Shown here in pieces: positions 14,194 to 15,604 of a stretch of 15,604 nt of DNA (within the stretch, counting starts at the first letter, position 1; each line of letters begins with the position of its first letter). Under the pieces are notes generated by a model. That model did not search any database. It was given only the letters and a program-made list of their open reading frames with translations, and was not told the DNA's origin. Where the stretch lies: contig JAOZIC010000074.1 of the NCBI GenBank assembly GCA_026014605.1, positions 1 to 15,604 on the forward strand, given 5' to 3'. Source of the DNA: Candidatus Bathyarchaeota archaeon (GTDB lineage: Archaea > Thermoproteota > Bathyarchaeia > Bathyarchaeales > Bathyarchaeaceae). A program made the position numbers and the translations under genes.

Positions 14194-14337
14194 ATGCCAC
14201 GAGACCCCGTATGCGGCGTAAACCTAACAGAAAAAACCGCCAAGTATAAAATCACACACGACGGTGAAACCTACTACTTCTGCAGTGTCAAATGCAAAAA
14301 GAAATTCAAACGCAACCGCGACAAATTCACAAAATAG
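14194..14337 (+). CDS. Small YHS-domain metal-binding protein
   Basis: A 47-residue stand-alone YHS (TRASH-like) domain: M-P-R-D-P-V-C-G at the start, then YYFCSVKCKKKFKRNRDKF. Cys7 with the Cys30/Cys34 pair are the expected metal ligands. Such domains bind transition metals (copper, zinc, iron) and also occur fused to copper ATPases or in metal-handling proteins; here no ATPase or metal regulator is adjacent. The strongly basic tail (KKKFKRNR) is notable. The ATG is preceded by GGAAGGA (14180-14186) with 7 bases spacing. A run of eight T directly follows the stop. The role is probably metal sensing, storage or delivery, but the partner is unknown. Confidence 0.85.
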   Translation: MPRDPVCGVNLTEKTAKYKITHDGETYYFCSVKCKKKFKRNRDKFTK

Positions 14338-14345
14338 TTTTTTTT
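14338..14345 (+). terminator. T8 terminator of the YHS gene
   Basis: Eight T residues start at the base after the YHS stop codon, and their end overlaps the stop codon of the convergent membrane-protein gene. No hairpin is present; archaeal RNA polymerase can terminate at such U-tracts alone. Confidence 0.5.
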
Positions 14346-14664
14346 AGTTAAAACCTAATTTTTTGGGTGAAACACGTTCTTCTATAAACCGCAACAACTG
14401 ATAACCAAACAGTATAGCGGCAACATAAGTCGGCCACAAGATTACAGGCCAATCACCTGGAATATAATGCCACAAATCAGTTTGTGTAGCAAAGACTTCC
14501 ATCAAAAACAAAGAAAACAAACCAGACATAGCCAAAAAGACCTGCTGTTTTGCTTCCCCTTTTATGTCATTGTTTCTTCTAAGCTTCATCAAAACTGCCC
14601 AGACACCTAGGAAAGCAAAGAAAAGAATAACCCAATTCTGCGAAAAGTCAAATAGGAGATGCAT
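14344..14664 (-). CDS. Small three-helix membrane protein, function unknown
   Basis: A 106-residue integral membrane protein with three hydrophobic segments, about 9-27 (QNWVILFFAFLGVWAVLM), 42-59 (VFLAMSGLFSLFLMEVFA) and 73-92 (PVILWPTYVAAILFGYQLL), separated by a basic loop (KLRRNNDIKGEAK) and an aromatic loop (TQTDLWHYIPGDW). The basic first loop and the charged C-terminal tail (RFIEERVSPKKLGFN) suggest conflicting orientations by the positive-inside rule, so topology is unclear. I recognise no family. A TATA box lies about 24 bases upstream of the ATG, so the message appears leaderless. The gene converges on the YHS gene with 6 bases between stops. Confidence 0.75.
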   Translation of the reverse strand: MHLLFDFSQNWVILFFAFLGVWAVLMKLRRNNDIKGEAKQQVFLAMSGLFSLFLMEVFATQTDLWHYIPGDWPVILWPTYVAAILFGYQLLRFIEERVSPKKLGFN

Positions 14665-14680
14665 ACCCCAAACACAGAAT

Positions 14681-14692
14681 TAACATATAAAA
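14681..14692 (-). promoter_or_regulatory. TATA box of the membrane-protein gene (leaderless message)
   Basis: TTTTATATGTTA on the minus strand is centred near 14687. The usual spacing puts the transcript start at about 14660-14664, i.e. at the ATG itself. The sequence between it and the ATG has no Shine-Dalgarno, which fits leaderless translation. Confidence 0.5.
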
Positions 14693-14743
14693 ACCTTCGC
14701 AAATTCCACCCAAAAACCATGTTCAGCAAAGTCTAAAAGAATG

Positions 14744-14755
14744 CTTATCTAAAAC
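14744..14755 (+). promoter_or_regulatory. Probable TATA box of the tRNA gene
   Basis: CTTATCTAAAAC is centred near 14750, about 39 bases before the mature tRNA 5' end. A start near 14777 would give a 5' leader of about 12 bases for RNase P. The match to a TATA consensus is imperfect. Confidence 0.35.
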
Positions 14756-14788
14756 ATGCATCATCAAAGAAAACACAAAACAAGAATA

Positions 14789-14866
14789 GGGGCCGTCGGC
14801 TAGTTTGGTCTAGGCTCTGAGCCTCGGACGTTCGGGACCCCGGTTCAAATCCGGGCGGCCCCACCA
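14789..14866 (+). tRNA. tRNA-Pro (anticodon CGG), CCA encoded
   Basis: All arms can be folded by hand. Acceptor GGGGCCG (14789-14795) pairs perfectly with CGGCCCC (14856-14862); discriminator A73 at 14863 is followed by an encoded CCA. The D stem GGCU/GGCU (14798-14801, 14813-14816) has wobble pairs at both ends, with G18-G19 at 14807-14808. The anticodon stem UGAGC/GUUCG (14818-14822, 14830-14834) includes two G-U pairs. The loop CUCGGAC gives U33 and anticodon CGG (14825-14827), reading CCG proline codons. The variable loop is GGAC, and the T arm CCCGG-UUCAAAU-CCGGG is perfect. G1-C72, A73 and G35-G36 agree with proline identity. Base 37 is A, where tRNA-Pro normally has G. No intron is needed. 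The gene converges on the FAD dehydrogenase gene, 10 bases away. Confidence 0.9.
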
Positions 14867-14876
14867 AACATCGTAT

Positions 14877-15604
14877 TCACTGCTTTTGTACGCGTCGTGC
14901 AATCTCTTTTGCAACAATAACTCCAGAAGCAGACGCCTGAATAAGCCCTCGGCTCACTCCAGCACCGTCACCGATAGAAAACAGGTTCTCAATCTTTGTT
15001 TCCAAACTGTCAGTCAACTCAAGCCTGGTAGAATAGAACTTGACTTCAACACCGTAAAGCAGGGTGTCGTTTGAGTTAACTCCAGGAGAAACCTTGTCCA
15101 ACGCCTCAAGCATCTCTTTGATGTCTGCCAAGTAGCGGTAAGGCAAAACAAAACTCAGGTCGCCTGGGGTTGCATTCTTTAGTGTTGGAACACACAGGCT
15201 GCGTTTTATTCGCTCTTCTGTTGAACGTCGCCCAGCCTTTAGGTCGCCTAACCTTTGGACGATTACGCCTCCACTGAGCAGATTAGAGAGTCGTGCAATG
15301 TATTTTCCGTAGGCTATTGGTTCGCGGAAAGGTTCAGTGAAAGAGGTGCTTACCAATATCGCAAAGTTGGTGTTCTTTGTTTTGCGTTCAGCGTAGCTCT
15401 GACCGTTCACGGTTAAAACGCCGTCATAAGATTCTGTAATCACCATGCCCAAAGGCGAAACACAGAAGGTTCGCACTTGGTCGTCAAACGATTTAGAGTG
15501 ATAAATCAGCTTAGGCTCATACAAGGTGCTGGTCAGGTTTTCCATAACCGCGGCTTGAAGTTCTACCCTGACGCCGATGTCAACAGGGTTGTTTAAGGTT
15601 TTAA
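14877..15604 (-). CDS. FAD-dependent dehydrogenase, COG2509-like (N-terminus beyond window)
   Basis: C-terminal part of a flavoprotein. The frame stays open from the TGA stop to the right edge, and the residues before the ATG at 15545 (NPVDIGVRVELQAAVMENLT) continue the family pattern, so that ATG is internal and the gene is truncated here. Visible features are the substrate-domain stretch VDIGVRVE...LYEPKLIYHS, TFCVSPLGMVITESYDGVLTVNGQSY, GGVIVQRLGDL, and the C-terminal FAD-closing motif LFSIGDGAGVSRGLIQASASGVIVAKEI, in which the GDGAG glycines bind the flavin as in glutathione-reductase-fold enzymes. The N-terminal Rossmann GxGxxG is outside. This pattern fits predicted FAD-dependent dehydrogenases of COG2509, whose substrate is not established; geranylgeranyl-reductase-like relatives are less likely. 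The stop is 10 bases from the 3' end of the convergent tRNA-Pro gene. Confidence 0.8.
   Translation of the reverse strand, partial: KTLNNPVDIGVRVELQAAVMENLTSTLYEPKLIYHSKSFDDQVRTFCVSPLGMVITESYDGVLTVNGQSYAERKTKNTNFAILVSTSFTEPFREPIAYGKYIARLSNLLSGGVIVQRLGDLKAGRRSTEERIKRSLCVPTLKNATPGDLSFVLPYRYLADIKEMLEALDKVSPGVNSNDTLLYGVEVKFYSTRLELTDSLETKIENLFSIGDGAGVSRGLIQASASGVIVAKEIARRVQKQ

Noticed and set aside
14789..14866. tRNA-Pro considered as an integration (attachment) site
   Set aside because: No integrase and no second copy of the tRNA 3' end are found within the window.
14900..15545. Taking the ATG at 15545 as the true start of the FAD protein
   Set aside because: The frame stays open to the edge, and the upstream residues continue the family pattern, so the gene is truncated by the window.

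Overview
The window looks like a chromosomal segment of an uncultured archaeon, most likely of the Thermoproteota/TACK group and plausibly Bathyarchaeia. This rests on AT-rich TATA-type promoters 25-30 bases before inferred transcript starts, T-tract terminators, an archaeal-type tRNA-Pro with an encoded CCA, an ACT-domain protein of the archaeal COG2150 type, and secreted proteins of a style I associate with Bathyarchaeia. The lineage is an inference; no rRNA or other phylogenetic marker is present.

Layout. (1) 1-1946, plus strand: the 3' part of an ABC-2 exporter ATPase and its permease, ending in a hairpin with T-tracts on both sides. (2) 1970-9169, minus strand: a four-gene cluster read argG-argH-carA-carB. 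It makes carbamoyl phosphate and carries out the last two steps of arginine synthesis; the ornithine carbamoyltransferase that links them is not here. (3) 9260-9925, plus strand: an ACT-domain protein, divergent from argG across a 90-base intergenic region with one near-symmetrical TATA box and repeated TGGTCAAT/GGTCA elements. It is a good candidate for the local amino-acid sensor. (4) 9922-13443: an AT-rich block of cell-surface genes. A membrane-anchored six-bladed Kelch propeller protein lies on the minus strand. Divergent from it is a tightly coupled pair: a secreted protein that looks like a caspase-fold (clan CD) peptidase, and a membrane-anchored protein with a PepSY-like region. (5) 13749-14664: three small genes (a 63-residue beta-rich protein, a 47-residue YHS metal-binding protein, a 106-residue membrane protein). 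(6) 14789-14866 tRNA-Pro(CGG), then the 3' part of a COG2509-type FAD-dependent dehydrogenase that runs off the right edge.

The metabolic half is ordinary and confidently named. The less explored material is the argG/ACT regulatory region and the secreted caspase-like/PepSY-like pair. Compact architecture recurs: overlapping convergent stop codons, T-rich terminators inside neighbouring coding ends, adjacent TAA-ATG and TAA-TTG gene junctions, and frequent GTG/TTG starts.
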